Shown piece by piece: positions 50,063 through 58,960 of a stretch of 64,000 nt of DNA (position 1 is the stretch's first letter; every line of letters begins with the position of its first letter). This DNA is from AC2028 sp002373595. GTDB lineage: Bacteria > Bacillota > Clostridia > Lachnospirales > Lachnospiraceae. Made by a program: the position numbers and the translations under genes. The notes beneath the pieces are model-generated. The model searched no databases and was not told where the DNA came from. It saw only the letters and a program-made list of their open reading frames with translations. The stretch is from contig CAMOIX010000011.1 in assembly GCA_946616365.1 (NCBI GenBank), positions 3,292-67,291 on the forward strand, written 5' to 3'.

Positions 50063-50926
50063 ATGAAACCTGTAAAAGAGGGAAAAGTAAGAGAGATTTA
50101 TGATAACGGCGATTCGCTCATCATGGTAGCTACGGACAGGATCAGCTGCTTTGATGTTATTCTTCATAATAATGTAGACAAAAAGGGCGTGGTTCTTACC
50201 AAAATATCCGAGTTCTGGTTCGATATGACCAAGGATATCGTACCCAATCACCTCATATCGACCGATACGGCCGATATGCCCGAGTTTTTCAGAAAGCCCG
50301 AGTTTGAGGGACGCTCAATGATGTGCAGGAAGCTCGATATGTTCCCTGTAGAGTGCATCGTCCGCGGATATATCACCGGAAGCGGCTGGGCGAGCTATCA
50401 GAAGAACGGCACTGTCTGCGGCATCAGGCTTCCCGAGGGACTTAAAGAGTCTGATAAGCTCCCTGAGCCCATCTACACTCCTTCCACCAAGGCTGAGATA
50501 GGTGATCATGATGAGAATATCTCATTTGAGCAGAGCATCACTCATCTTGAGAAGCAGTTCCCCGGAAAAGGAGAGGAGTATGCGACAAAGCTCCGCGACC
50601 TTACCATTGCTCTTTACAAAAAGTGTGCGGATTATGCCGCAAAGAGAGGCATTATCATAGCAGATACCAAGTTTGAGTTCGGACTCGACGAGAACGGCAA
50701 TATCGTGCTCGGAGATGAGATGCTCACTCCTGACAGTTCCAGATTCTGGCCCGCAGAAGGATATGAGCCCGGACACGGTCAGCCCAGTTTTGACAAGCAG
50801 TTTGCAAGAGACTGGCTCAAGGCTAACGAGGGAAAGCATGACTGGACCCTCCCTCAGGATATAGTAGACAAGACGATCGAGAAGTATCTTCAGGGATATA
50901 AGCTTCTCACCGGAAAGGAGCTTTAA
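50063..50926 (+). CDS. purC: SAICAR synthetase (phosphoribosylaminoimidazole-succinocarboxamide synthase)
   Basis: Joins aspartate to CAIR in purine synthesis. 287 residues, the longer form found in many anaerobes and yeast-like PurC. Landmarks: EGKVREIYDNGDSLIMVATDR (ATP site, read EGKVREIY and VATDRISCFD), VRGYITGSGW, and ADTKFEFGLDENG with DEMLTPDSSRFW. AAAGGGAGG lies eleven bases before the ATG. The stop overlaps the purB ATG (TAATG). Confidence 0.96.
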   Translation: MKPVKEGKVREIYDNGDSLIMVATDRISCFDVILHNNVDKKGVVLTKISEFWFDMTKDIVPNHLISTDTADMPEFFRKPEFEGRSMMCRKLDMFPVECIVRGYITGSGWASYQKNGTVCGIRLPEGLKESDKLPEPIYTPSTKAEIGDHDENISFEQSITHLEKQFPGKGEEYATKLRDLTIALYKKCADYAAKRGIIIADTKFEFGLDENGNIVLGDEMLTPDSSRFWPAEGYEPGHGQPSFDKQFARDWLKANEGKHDWTLPQDIVDKTIEKYLQGYKLLTGKEL

Positions 50927-52383
50927 TGGCAACGGATATCTTTTCAAGCCCTCTCTCGGAGAGATATGCCAGCAAGGAAATGCAGTACATCTTCTCACAG
51001 GACATGAAGTTCCGTACCTGGAGAAAGCTTTGGATTGCACTTGCCGAGACCGAGATGGAACTCGGACTTTCGCAGAACGGTAAAGAGGTCATCACACAGG
51101 AGATGATCGATGAACTTAAGAGCCATGCCGATGATATCAATTATGATGTTGCAAAGGCTCGCGAGAAGGAAGTCCGCCATGATGTAATGAGCCATGTTTA
51201 TGCATACGGACAGCAGTGCCCCAAAGCGGCAGGCATCATCCATCTTGGAGCTACGAGCTGCTATGTCGGAGACAATACCGATATCATCATCATGCGCGAG
51301 GGACTTAAACTCATCAGAAAGAAGCTCCTCGGCGTCATAGATCAGCTCGCTGCATTTGCAGATAAGTATAAGGATCAGCCGACACTTGCGTTCACCCATT
51401 TCCAGCCCGCACAGCCTACCACGGTAGGAAAGCGTGCGACTCTCTGGATAAATGAGTTCATGATGGATCTTGAGGATCTCGATTATGTTATGGGAAGTCT
51501 CAGACTTCTCGGATCCAAGGGAACTACCGGAACGCAGGCTTCATTCCTTGAACTTTTCAACGGAGACAATGAGACGATAGACAAGATCGATCCCATGATA
51601 GCCAGGAAGATGGGATTCGAAAAGTGCTATCCCGTTTCCGGACAGACATATTCCAGAAAGGTTGATACCAGAGTGGTAAATGTGCTCGCAGGTATCGCCG
51701 CTTCCGCTCACAAGATGAGCAATGACATCAGACTTCTTCAACATCTGAAGGAACTCGAGGAGCCTTTTGAGAAGAATCAGATCGGATCTTCCGCTATGGC
51801 TTACAAGAGAAACCCGATGAGAAGCGAGAGGATCGCATCTCTTTCGAGATATGTCATGGTGGATGCTCTCAATCCCGCGATCACTTCGGCGGTCCAGTGG
51901 TTCGAGAGAACGCTCGATGACTCCGCAAACAAGAGACTTTCCGTAGCGGAAGGATTCCTTGCTACAGACGGAGTGCTCGATCTTTGCCTCAATATCACTG
52001 ATGCTGAGGGTATGAAGGTTTATCCCGAAGTCATCCGCAAGCATATGATGGCAGAGCTTCCTTTCATGGCTACAGAGAACATCATGATGGATGCGGTCAA
52101 AAACGGAGCAAGCCGTCAGGAGATGCACGAGAGGATCCGCACTCTTTCCATGGAAGCTTCCAAGGCTGTCAAGGAAGAGGGTAAGGACAATCCGCTCCTG
52201 GAGCTTATCGCAGCAGATCCTGCTTTTGGCATGAATCTGGACGAGCTCAAGGCGTCGATGGAGCCCTCGAGATATGTGGGCCGCGCACCGCTTCAGGTTG
52301 AAAAGTATCTTAGAGAAGATGTACGTCCTGTTCTCGAGGCAAATAAGGACAGCCTCGGGGTGAAGGCGGAGATAAATGTTTAA
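50926..52383 (+). CDS. purB: Adenylosuccinate lyase
   Basis: Fumarase-superfamily enzyme of 485 residues that releases fumarate from SAICAR and from adenylosuccinate. Signature loop GSSAMAYKRNPMRSE, plus GATSCYVGDNTD and TFQPAQ-like THFQPAQPTT. Works directly after PurC and after PurA, the genes on either side. Confidence 0.97.
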   Translation: MATDIFSSPLSERYASKEMQYIFSQDMKFRTWRKLWIALAETEMELGLSQNGKEVITQEMIDELKSHADDINYDVAKAREKEVRHDVMSHVYAYGQQCPKAAGIIHLGATSCYVGDNTDIIIMREGLKLIRKKLLGVIDQLAAFADKYKDQPTLAFTHFQPAQPTTVGKRATLWINEFMMDLEDLDYVMGSLRLLGSKGTTGTQASFLELFNGDNETIDKIDPMIARKMGFEKCYPVSGQTYSRKVDTRVVNVLAGIAASAHKMSNDIRLLQHLKELEEPFEKNQIGSSAMAYKRNPMRSERIASLSRYVMVDALNPAITSAVQWFERTLDDSANKRLSVAEGFLATDGVLDLCLNITDAEGMKVYPEVIRKHMMAELPFMATENIMMDAVKNGASRQEMHERIRTLSMEASKAVKEEGKDNPLLELIAADPAFGMNLDELKASMEPSRYVGRAPLQVEKYLREDVRPVLEANKDSLGVKAEINV

Positions 52384-52400
52384 TATCAGGAGAGATTAAA

Positions 52401-53696
52401 ATGGTTAAAGCTGTCGTAGGAGCCAACTGGGGTGACGAAGGAAAAGGAAAGATCACGGATATGCTCGCACAGGATGCCGATATCATCGTGCGTTTCCAGG
52501 GCGGAGCAAATGCCGGACATACGATAAAGAATAAGTATGGCAAGTTTGCACTTCACACATTGCCGTCCGGAGTTTTTTACGATCATACGACTTCGATCAT
52601 CGGAAACGGTGTCGCACTGAACATTCCCATCCTTTTCAATGAGATAAAGGATATCACTGGGAAGGGCGTGCCGATGCCTAAGATCATGATCTCCGATCGT
52701 GCGCAGATCGTTATGCCCTATCACATCCTCTTCGATCAGCTCGAGGAGAAGAGACTTGGCAAGGCAGCATTCGGTTCGACAAAATCCGGCATCGCTCCTT
52801 TTTACTCAGATAAGTATGCCAAGATCGGATTCCAGGTAAACGAGCTCTATGACGAAGAATCCCTGAAGCAGAAGATAAAGCGAGTCCTCGAGACCAAGAA
52901 TATCATCTTAGAGCATCTCTATCATGAGAAGCCGATCGATGAGAATGAACTTTTTAATACTTTAATGGAGTACCGCACTATGGTGGATCCGTATGTGGCT
53001 GATGTTGCTTCATTCCTCGACAAGGCGCTTAAGGAAGGAAAGACGGTCCTCCTTGAGGGACAACTCGGTACTCTTAAAGATACCGATCACGGTATCTATC
53101 CCATGGTTACCTCATCGAATACTCTTGCAGCATATGGTGCAGTCGGAGCAGGTATCCCCCCTTATGAGATTAAGCAGATCATCACTGTCTGCAAGGCTTA
53201 TTCATCCGCTGTAGGAGGAGGAGCATTTGTTTCCGAGATCCTCGACAAGGAGGAAGCTAACAGACTCCGCACTATCGGAGGAGACGGAGGAGAATTCGGT
53301 GCCACTACCGGCAGACCCAGACGAGTAGGCTGGTTCGACTGTGTTGCATCCAGGTACGGCTGCAGACTTCAGGGAACGACAGATGTAGCATTCACAGTTA
53401 TTGATGTGCTCAAAGAGTATGACGAACTTCCCGTATGTGTGGGATATGAGATAGACGGCAAGGTTACGACCGATTTCCCCGTAACACATCTGCTTGAGAA
53501 GGCAAAGCCCGTGTATGAGACTCTTCCCGGATGGAAGACCGATATTACCGGTATCCGCAAGTATGAAGATCTTCCTGAGAACTGCCGTAAGTACATCGAG
53601 TTTGTAGAGGAGAAGATAGGATATCCCATCACGATGATAAGCAATGGCCCTTCCAGGGATGATATCATCTACAGAGAAAGTAAATTAAAGAAATGA
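52401..53696 (+). CDS. purA: Adenylosuccinate synthetase
   Basis: 431 residues. GTP-dependent first step from IMP to AMP. GANWGDEGKGK P-loop at the N-terminus, GGANAGHTI, GQLGTLKDTDHGIYP and TTGRPRRVGWFD identify it. GGAGAG precedes the ATG. Overlaps the HAD gene by four bases (ATGA). Confidence 0.97.
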   Translation: MVKAVVGANWGDEGKGKITDMLAQDADIIVRFQGGANAGHTIKNKYGKFALHTLPSGVFYDHTTSIIGNGVALNIPILFNEIKDITGKGVPMPKIMISDRAQIVMPYHILFDQLEEKRLGKAAFGSTKSGIAPFYSDKYAKIGFQVNELYDEESLKQKIKRVLETKNIILEHLYHEKPIDENELFNTLMEYRTMVDPYVADVASFLDKALKEGKTVLLEGQLGTLKDTDHGIYPMVTSSNTLAAYGAVGAGIPPYEIKQIITVCKAYSSAVGGGAFVSEILDKEEANRLRTIGGDGGEFGATTGRPRRVGWFDCVASRYGCRLQGTTDVAFTVIDVLKEYDELPVCVGYEIDGKVTTDFPVTHLLEKAKPVYETLPGWKTDITGIRKYEDLPENCRKYIEFVEEKIGYPITMISNGPSRDDIIYRESKLKK

Positions 53697-54319
53697 TAAA
53701 GAATATAGTCTTTGATATCGGTAACGTCCTGACTGATTTTCGCTGGAAGGAATTCCTTCAGGATAAAGGAATGGACGAGACAATGATAAAGAGGATCGCA
53801 AAGGCGTCGGTAATGAGTCCCTATTGGGATGAGTTTGACAGAGGCGCGATGAGCGAGGAGGATACGATCGCAGAATTTATCAAGATCGATCCTGAGATAG
53901 AAAAAGAACTTCATCTGGCATACGATGACATAACAGGAATGGTGGTGCCCAGAAAGTATGCGATACCCTGGGTCAAGGCATTAAAGAAAAACGGATACGG
54001 AGTTTATTTTCTGTCCAATTTTTCGAGAAAGGCTGAGAAGGAATGTTCCGAGTCACTTGAGTTTATGCAGTACTGTGACGGCGGTATCCTTTCTTACAGG
54101 GAACTGGTCGTAAAGCCGAACCCCGAGATATACAGAAGACTGTTCGAGAGATTTTCTCTTGAGCCGTCGGAATGCCTCTTCCTTGATGACACGGAGAGGA
54201 ATATAGAGGCCGGACGCGCTCTCGGCATGGACGGTATAGTGTTCGGAGATCCTGCGGAAGCCATACGCGAACTTGCTGACAAGGGTGTTGATGTTGGGGG
54301 ACTTGCGGAGAGTTTATGA
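53693..54319 (+). CDS. HAD-superfamily hydrolase (YihX-like)
   Basis: 208 residues. HAD motif I FDIGNVLTDF, motif II LSNFS, Lys in VVKPNPEIY and motif III ECLFLDDTERN, with GLDGIVF-like MDGIVFGDP at the end. The DxGN variant of motif I is common in the YihX/epoxide-hydrolase-N group, which act on sugar phosphates such as glucose 1-phosphate. The phosphatase substrate here is unknown. Overlaps both neighbours by four bases, so it is part of the pur-to-atp run. Confidence 0.88.
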   Translation: MIKNIVFDIGNVLTDFRWKEFLQDKGMDETMIKRIAKASVMSPYWDEFDRGAMSEEDTIAEFIKIDPEIEKELHLAYDDITGMVVPRKYAIPWVKALKKNGYGVYFLSNFSRKAEKECSESLEFMQYCDGGILSYRELVVKPNPEIYRRLFERFSLEPSECLFLDDTERNIEAGRALGMDGIVFGDPAEAIRELADKGVDVGGLAESL

Positions 54320-54636
54320 AAGGAATGACACCTAAGAGAATAACGGCACTTCTGATCGCGATACTATTGGTAGTGCTGTATGTCACCACACTTGTTGCAG
54401 CCATATTTGATCCTACGAAATCAGGCAAGCTTTTCGGGATGTGCCTTTTCGCGACAGTGGCGGTTCCGCTCCTTGCATGGATCTACATATGGATGTATGA
54501 GAGAGTTAAGAGGACTGAGGGAGATACATCGAGAGGACTTACGACGCCTCCCGGACCCACTCCCGAGGAAGTACTGAGAGAGATCGAAAAGGAAGAAGTT
54601 ACAGAAGAAACAGAAGCGGTCGAAGAGAACGAATAA
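54316..54636 (+). CDS. Small two-helix membrane protein ahead of the ATP synthase genes
   Basis: 106 residues: helices at about 9-31 and 39-61, then a proline/glutamate-rich cytoplasmic tail. It occupies the place of AtpI/AtpZ, small two- to four-helix assembly factors, but I see no diagnostic motif, so this is position-based inference. ATGA overlap with the HAD gene; atpB starts 27 bases downstream. Confidence 0.55.
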   Translation: MKGMTPKRITALLIAILLVVLYVTTLVAAIFDPTKSGKLFGMCLFATVAVPLLAWIYIWMYERVKRTEGDTSRGLTTPPGPTPEEVLREIEKEEVTEETEAVEENE

Positions 54637-54663
54637 ACCTGACGTAAAGTACGGGGTGTAAAA

Positions 54664-55353
54664 ATGGAAAGACTTGCGGAAGAGATAAGAGAACAGTTAG
54701 AGGTTCAGACAGCATTTACCGTAAACATAGCGGGACATGAGATAGGGATCCTTGAATCCACAGTGATAAGCTGGGTGGTAATAGGGATAATACTCATCGT
54801 CTCGCTTATTCTTACTACGGGATTAAAGAAGGATCACATATCCAGAAGGCAGGCACTCGCCGAGTTTATCGTCACCAAGTTGGATGAACTGGTATCCGGG
54901 ATGATAGGAGAGGAAGGAAAGGCATATGTTCCTTATCTCGTTACAGTGCTTCTCTTTATCGGTGTTTCGAATGTGATAGGCCTTTTTGGAATGAAACCTC
55001 CCACTAAGGATCTCAATGTCACTGCAGCGCTTGCTATCATGAGTATCATTCTTGTGCAGGCCGCAGGTATTAAACATAAAAAGGTAGGAGGATGGCTCAA
55101 GAGCTTTACTCAGCCTATAGCCGTTGTAACTCCCATCAATATCCTTGAGATCGTGATCAAACCTTTATCGCTCTGCATGCGACTTTTCGGAAACGTAGTC
55201 GGTGCATTTGTAATAATGGAACTCTTAAAGGCAATCGTGCCCGCGATAGTTCCGAGCGTGTTCAGCCTGTATTTTGATATCTTTGACGGAATACTGCAGG
55301 CTTATGTTTTTGTATTTTTGACAAGTATGTACATTAAAGAAGCGATGGAGTAA
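54664..55353 (+). CDS. atpB: F-type ATP synthase subunit a
   Basis: 229-residue membrane subunit that forms the ion half-channels. Five to six helices. The essential stator arginine is Arg173 in SLCMRLFGN, and NVIGLFGMKPPTKDLNVTAALA is the conserved earlier segment. The stop is followed by the repeat element that separates it from atpE. Confidence 0.95.
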   Translation: MERLAEEIREQLEVQTAFTVNIAGHEIGILESTVISWVVIGIILIVSLILTTGLKKDHISRRQALAEFIVTKLDELVSGMIGEEGKAYVPYLVTVLLFIGVSNVIGLFGMKPPTKDLNVTAALAIMSIILVQAAGIKHKKVGGWLKSFTQPIAVVTPINILEIVIKPLSLCMRLFGNVVGAFVIMELLKAIVPAIVPSVFSLYFDIFDGILQAYVFVFLTSMYIKEAME

Positions 55354-55357
55354 ATCC

Positions 55358-55499
55358 ACGCTCGCAAAGGAGTCAAGAGATAAAAATCATATCGATATAT
55401 GATTTTTATCTCTGCGATTTGTAACGGGCACAAATCGCACGATCGCATCGGCGAATCTGACATTCGCCTCGCGCACTCGCGTAAACGCTCGCAAAGGAG
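55358..55499. repeat. Palindrome-rich insertion between atpB and atpE with 15-bp direct repeats
   Basis: ACGCTCGCAAAGGAG occurs at 55358-55372 and 55485-55499, both including a ribosome-site core. Between them are three perfect hairpins. The first, AGAGATAAAAATCATAT, has a 17-bp stem at 55376-55392/55397-55413. The second, GCGATTTGT, has a 9-bp stem at 55414-55422/55430-55438. The third, GGCGAAT, has a 7-bp stem at 55450-55456/55462-55468. The layout suggests an inserted mobile repeat with duplicated ends, or an RNA-processing or stability element that sets subunit stoichiometry. Confidence 0.8.
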
Positions 55500-55504
55500 G
55501 AAAT

Positions 55505-55720
55505 ATGATAGCAATAGGAGCAGGAATCGCAGCACTTTCATGTCTCGGAGCAGGACTCGGACTTGGACTTGCAACCAGCAAAGCATGTGAATCATGCGCA
55601 AGACAGCCGGAGGCAGAAGGCAAGATAATGAAGCTTCTTCTTCTCGGAGGCGCACTTGCCGAGGCAACGGCCATCTACGGTTTCGTTATCGGAATACTGA
55701 TCATTCTTTTCATGGGCTGA
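55505..55720 (+). CDS. atpE: F-type ATP synthase subunit c
   Basis: 71-residue hairpin proteolipid that forms the rotor ring. Helix 1 GAGIAALSCLGAGLGLGLA, the polar loop ARQPEAEGK, and the ion-binding Glu53 in LAEATAIYG. The Na+-binding signature of sodium c-rings (Gln in helix 1 and Glu-Ser in helix 2) is not present: the positions are Leu and Ala, so proton coupling is predicted. Two cysteines (KACESCARQP) next to the loop are unusual. The AAAGGAGG site comes from the second direct repeat. Confidence 0.95.
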   Translation: MIAIGAGIAALSCLGAGLGLGLATSKACESCARQPEAEGKIMKLLLLGGALAEATAIYGFVIGILIILFMG

Positions 55721-55759
55721 TCGGTAAACAATTTATCTGTATAACCGGAGAAAAAACCA

Positions 55760-56248
55760 ATGCTTAAAATCGATATCAATTTATTATTTACAGTCATCAA
55801 CGTACTGATACTCTATGTTGTCGTACGTATATTCCTGTTTAAGCCCGTGCGCAAGATCCTCGATGAGAGACGCGCGGATGTTGATGCGGGACTTGAAGCT
55901 GCAAAGACAGCCAAGACTGAAGCCGAGGAAGTTAAGTCGCAGTACGAGTCCAAACTTGCAGGCGCGGAGGAAGAGAAGAGCGGCATCATCAAAGAGGCTC
56001 ATTCTCAGGCAAGCCGTGAGTATGACCGCATCATACAGGATGCTCACACCGAAGCGGACAAGATCATCGAGGGCGCAAAGTCGGTAGCTGAGGAAGAGAA
56101 GAAGCGTCAGGTGCTCAAAGCACGTGAGGAGATCGCAGACCTTGTTGCGGAAGCCGCTACCAAGATCGTAACCGGAAGCGATTCCGCAGAGAACGATCGC
56201 GAGCTTTACGATGTATTTTTGAAGAAGGCAGCCGAGGGAGCTAAGTAA
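55760..56248 (+). CDS. atpF: F-type ATP synthase subunit b
   Basis: 162-residue peripheral stalk subunit: one N-terminal helix (about 7-26), FKPVRKILDERR at the membrane boundary, then a long right-handed coiled coil rich in A, E and K. Normal length, with no fused delta domain. Its C-terminus normally binds the delta C-terminal domain, which here seems to be carried by alpha. Confidence 0.95.
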   Translation: MLKIDINLLFTVINVLILYVVVRIFLFKPVRKILDERRADVDAGLEAAKTAKTEAEEVKSQYESKLAGAEEEKSGIIKEAHSQASREYDRIIQDAHTEADKIIEGAKSVAEEEKKRQVLKAREEIADLVAEAATKIVTGSDSAENDRELYDVFLKKAAEGAK

Positions 56249-56262
56249 GGAAAGGGTCCGAT

Positions 56263-58032
56263 ATGGCAAAGAAGAAAAAGCCCTTTGAAGTGGAACTCTT
56301 TTATGTTACGCCCCCTACGGACGAACAGCTTCAGGGCATCAAACAATTCATATACGACAAATACACCGATGAGGAGAGAACTCCCGATCAGATCGTTTTT
56401 ACGACGGAGAAGGACGGATCTCTCGGAGGCGGTTTCGTACTTCGTGCCGGCAATGAAGTCTACAATTGGAGTACCAAGGGAAGACTCGGCCAGTTTAACG
56501 AAAAGATAGCAGCGATCAGGAGAAATGTTTCATCCGATCAGGATGTTATATCCATCCTGAGATCAACCGCGGAGGAGTTTAAATTAAATGCCAGATTCAG
56601 ACGCGTCGGTACAGTGACATATGTCGGAGACGGTATAGCACATGTAACCGGACTCGAGAGAGCTGAGTACGGAGAGATACTTATCTTTGACTGCGGTATA
56701 AAGGGAATGGTACAGGATATCCGTGAGAATGAGATAGGAGTTATACTCTTCGGATCGGATACTGAGATAAGAGAAGGAATGGAAGCGGCGAGGACGGGTA
56801 TGAGAGCCGGAGTCCCCGTTGGCGATCAGATACTCGGCAGAGTTGTCGATGCTCTGGGAGCACCGATAGACGGCGGCGGCGGATTCGAGGCAGAAGGATA
56901 CAGACCGATAGAGATGCCTGCGCCTGCGATCATAGACAGACAGCCTGTATCACAGCCTATGGAGACGGGTATACTTGCGATCGATTCCATGTTCCCCATA
57001 GGAAGAGGTCAGCGTGAGCTCATCATCGGCGACCGCCAGACAGGTAAGACTTCGATCGCACTTGATACGATCCTCAATCAAAAGGGCAAAGATGTCATCT
57101 GTATCTATGTTGCGATAGGACAGAAGGCATCGACTATAGCCAAATTTGTTAATACCTTAAAGAAAAACGATGCAATGGATTACTGTGTTGTCGTAAGCGC
57201 TACGGCTTCCGATCCTGCACCGCTTCAGTATATCGCTCCTTATTCCGGTACTTCCATAGCGGAGTACTTTATGAACAGGGGACGCGACGTACTCATAGTA
57301 TATGACGACCTCTCCAAGCATGCTGTAGCATACAGAGCACTTTCGCTTTTGCTTGAGAGATCTCCCGGAAGAGAAGCATATCCCGGAGACGTATTCTATC
57401 TTCATTCCAGACTCCTCGAGAGAAGTGCGAAGCTTTCAGATAAGCTCGGTGGCGGATCACTTACTGCACTTCCTATCATTGAGACTCAGGCAGGGGATGT
57501 ATCGGCATATATACCTACCAATGTCATATCGATCACTGACGGACAGATATATCTCGAGAGTGAACTGTTCTTTATGGGAATGAGACCCGCGGTCAATGTC
57601 GGACTTTCCGTATCGCGTGTCGGAGGTGCGGCGCAGACCAAAGCCATGAAGAAAGCTTCGGGAAGTATAAGAATAGATCTCGCTCAGTTCAGAGAGATGG
57701 AAGTGTTTACACAGTTCAGCTCCGATCTCGATCAGTCGACCAAAGATCTGCTTAATCACGGACATGCACTTATGGAACTGTTAAAACAGCCTCTCGGCAG
57801 ACCTTTGAGTATGGCTGAGCAGGTCATCACCCTTGTTACGGCTAATGCCAAGATCATGGATGATATCGAGGTTTCTTCCGTTAAGAAGTTCCAGATGGGC
57901 CTGATCGAATATATGGAAAAGAATCATACTGAGATAGTGCAGGAACTTCAGACATCTAAGCAGCTGACTCCCGAGCTCGCCGAGGATATTGCTTCGGCGG
58001 CAAGGAAATTCAAAGAGGGATTTAAACAGTAA
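56263..58032 (+). CDS. atpA: ATP synthase subunit alpha fused to a delta (OSCP) C-terminal-like domain
   Basis: 589 residues against about 500-510 for ordinary alpha. Residues about 110-589 are a normal alpha: VGDGIAHVTGLERAEYGE, Walker A GDRQTGKTS (256-264), ATASDPAPLQY and the VGGAAQTKAMKK region. The first 86 residues match the end of the delta subunit: VELFYVTPPTDEQLQGIKQF corresponds to the alpha/beta start of that domain, KDGSLGGGFVLRAGNEVYNW to the delta signature DxSLxGGxxxRxGxxVxDxS, and KGRLGQFNEKI to the closing helix RGRLxxLxxxL. Residues about 94-108 resemble the usual alpha N-terminal helix. No gene for a full delta (atpH) lies between b and alpha. No frameshift is evident. Confidence 0.93.
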   Translation: MAKKKKPFEVELFYVTPPTDEQLQGIKQFIYDKYTDEERTPDQIVFTTEKDGSLGGGFVLRAGNEVYNWSTKGRLGQFNEKIAAIRRNVSSDQDVISILRSTAEEFKLNARFRRVGTVTYVGDGIAHVTGLERAEYGEILIFDCGIKGMVQDIRENEIGVILFGSDTEIREGMEAARTGMRAGVPVGDQILGRVVDALGAPIDGGGGFEAEGYRPIEMPAPAIIDRQPVSQPMETGILAIDSMFPIGRGQRELIIGDRQTGKTSIALDTILNQKGKDVICIYVAIGQKASTIAKFVNTLKKNDAMDYCVVVSATASDPAPLQYIAPYSGTSIAEYFMNRGRDVLIVYDDLSKHAVAYRALSLLLERSPGREAYPGDVFYLHSRLLERSAKLSDKLGGGSLTALPIIETQAGDVSAYIPTNVISITDGQIYLESELFFMGMRPAVNVGLSVSRVGGAAQTKAMKKASGSIRIDLAQFREMEVFTQFSSDLDQSTKDLLNHGHALMELLKQPLGRPLSMAEQVITLVTANAKIMDDIEVSSVKKFQMGLIEYMEKNHTEIVQELQTSKQLTPELAEDIASAARKFKEGFKQ

Positions 58033-58956
58033 ATGCCGGGCATCAGAGAAATATCCGGACGCATCAGGAGCGTCGAGGATACGAGAAAGATCACAAATGC
58101 GATGTATATGATATCCTCCACCAAACTGCGCAAAGCGCGCAAAGGAATGGAGGCTAATGCGCCGTACTTTGCTTATCTTCAGAGAATGCTCGCAGCTATA
58201 ATGGAAAGCATCCCCGATCTAGAATCCACTTACGTCGACAGAAGAGAGGACAAGAAGGGAGCAAACCGTACCAAAGCGATACTTGTTATAACTGCGGACA
58301 AGGGACTTGCCGGTTCTTACAATCACAATGTGCTGAAGGTTGTCGATAAGCTCCTTGAGTGTGAAGAAAAGGTAAAGCTCTATGTGGTAGGTGAGGTTGG
58401 CAGACAGTACTTCGCGGGTAAGAAAGTGATCATGGCCGGACAGTTCAAATATACCGCGCAGAATCCATCTCTTCACAGAGCACGTGTCATATCGGAGAAA
58501 ATGCTTGATGAATTCAGAAGCGGAGAGACGGATGAAGTATATATAGTATTTACTGATCTTACCGATTCGACGACCAGCGAGCCTCAGGTTCGCAGACTTC
58601 TTCCGCTTATAAAAGAGGAAGTCAAGGAGAGACTCGAAGAGGATACAGGAAGCGCTGCACTCTTCAGAGAGGAACTTCAATTCGTTCCGAATGCTCAGAC
58701 AGTCCTTGAGAATACCGTTCCCGATGCGATAGTGGGATATGTGTACAGTGCACTCGTCGATTCGTATTGCAGCGAGCAGAATGATCGTATGATGGCGATG
58801 GACAACGCGAACAGAAATGCAGATACGATGTTAAGATCGCTCCGCATCAGCTATAACCGTGAGAGACAGGCTATGATCACGCAGGAGATAACGGAAGTGG
58901 CTGCGGGAGCAAAGGCACAAAAGAAAGCAAAGCAGGAAAAACAGGAGGATAAATGA
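58033..58956 (+). CDS. atpG: F-type ATP synthase subunit gamma
   Basis: 307-residue central shaft. N-terminal PGIREISGRIRSVEDTRKIT and MYMISSTKLRKA, and C-terminal SYNRERQAMITQEITEVAAGA are the two coiled-coil strands. Slightly longer than usual, with a lysine/glutamine tail. The ATG follows the alpha stop with no gap. Confidence 0.95.
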   Translation: MPGIREISGRIRSVEDTRKITNAMYMISSTKLRKARKGMEANAPYFAYLQRMLAAIMESIPDLESTYVDRREDKKGANRTKAILVITADKGLAGSYNHNVLKVVDKLLECEEKVKLYVVGEVGRQYFAGKKVIMAGQFKYTAQNPSLHRARVISEKMLDEFRSGETDEVYIVFTDLTDSTTSEPQVRRLLPLIKEEVKERLEEDTGSAALFREELQFVPNAQTVLENTVPDAIVGYVYSALVDSYCSEQNDRMMAMDNANRNADTMLRSLRISYNRERQAMITQEITEVAAGAKAQKKAKQEKQEDK

Positions 58957-58960
58957 TCCT

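Noticed and set aside
54316..54636. Calling the small membrane protein atpI
   Set aside because: Only its position supports this; helix number and the acidic tail do not match clearly, so no gene symbol was given.
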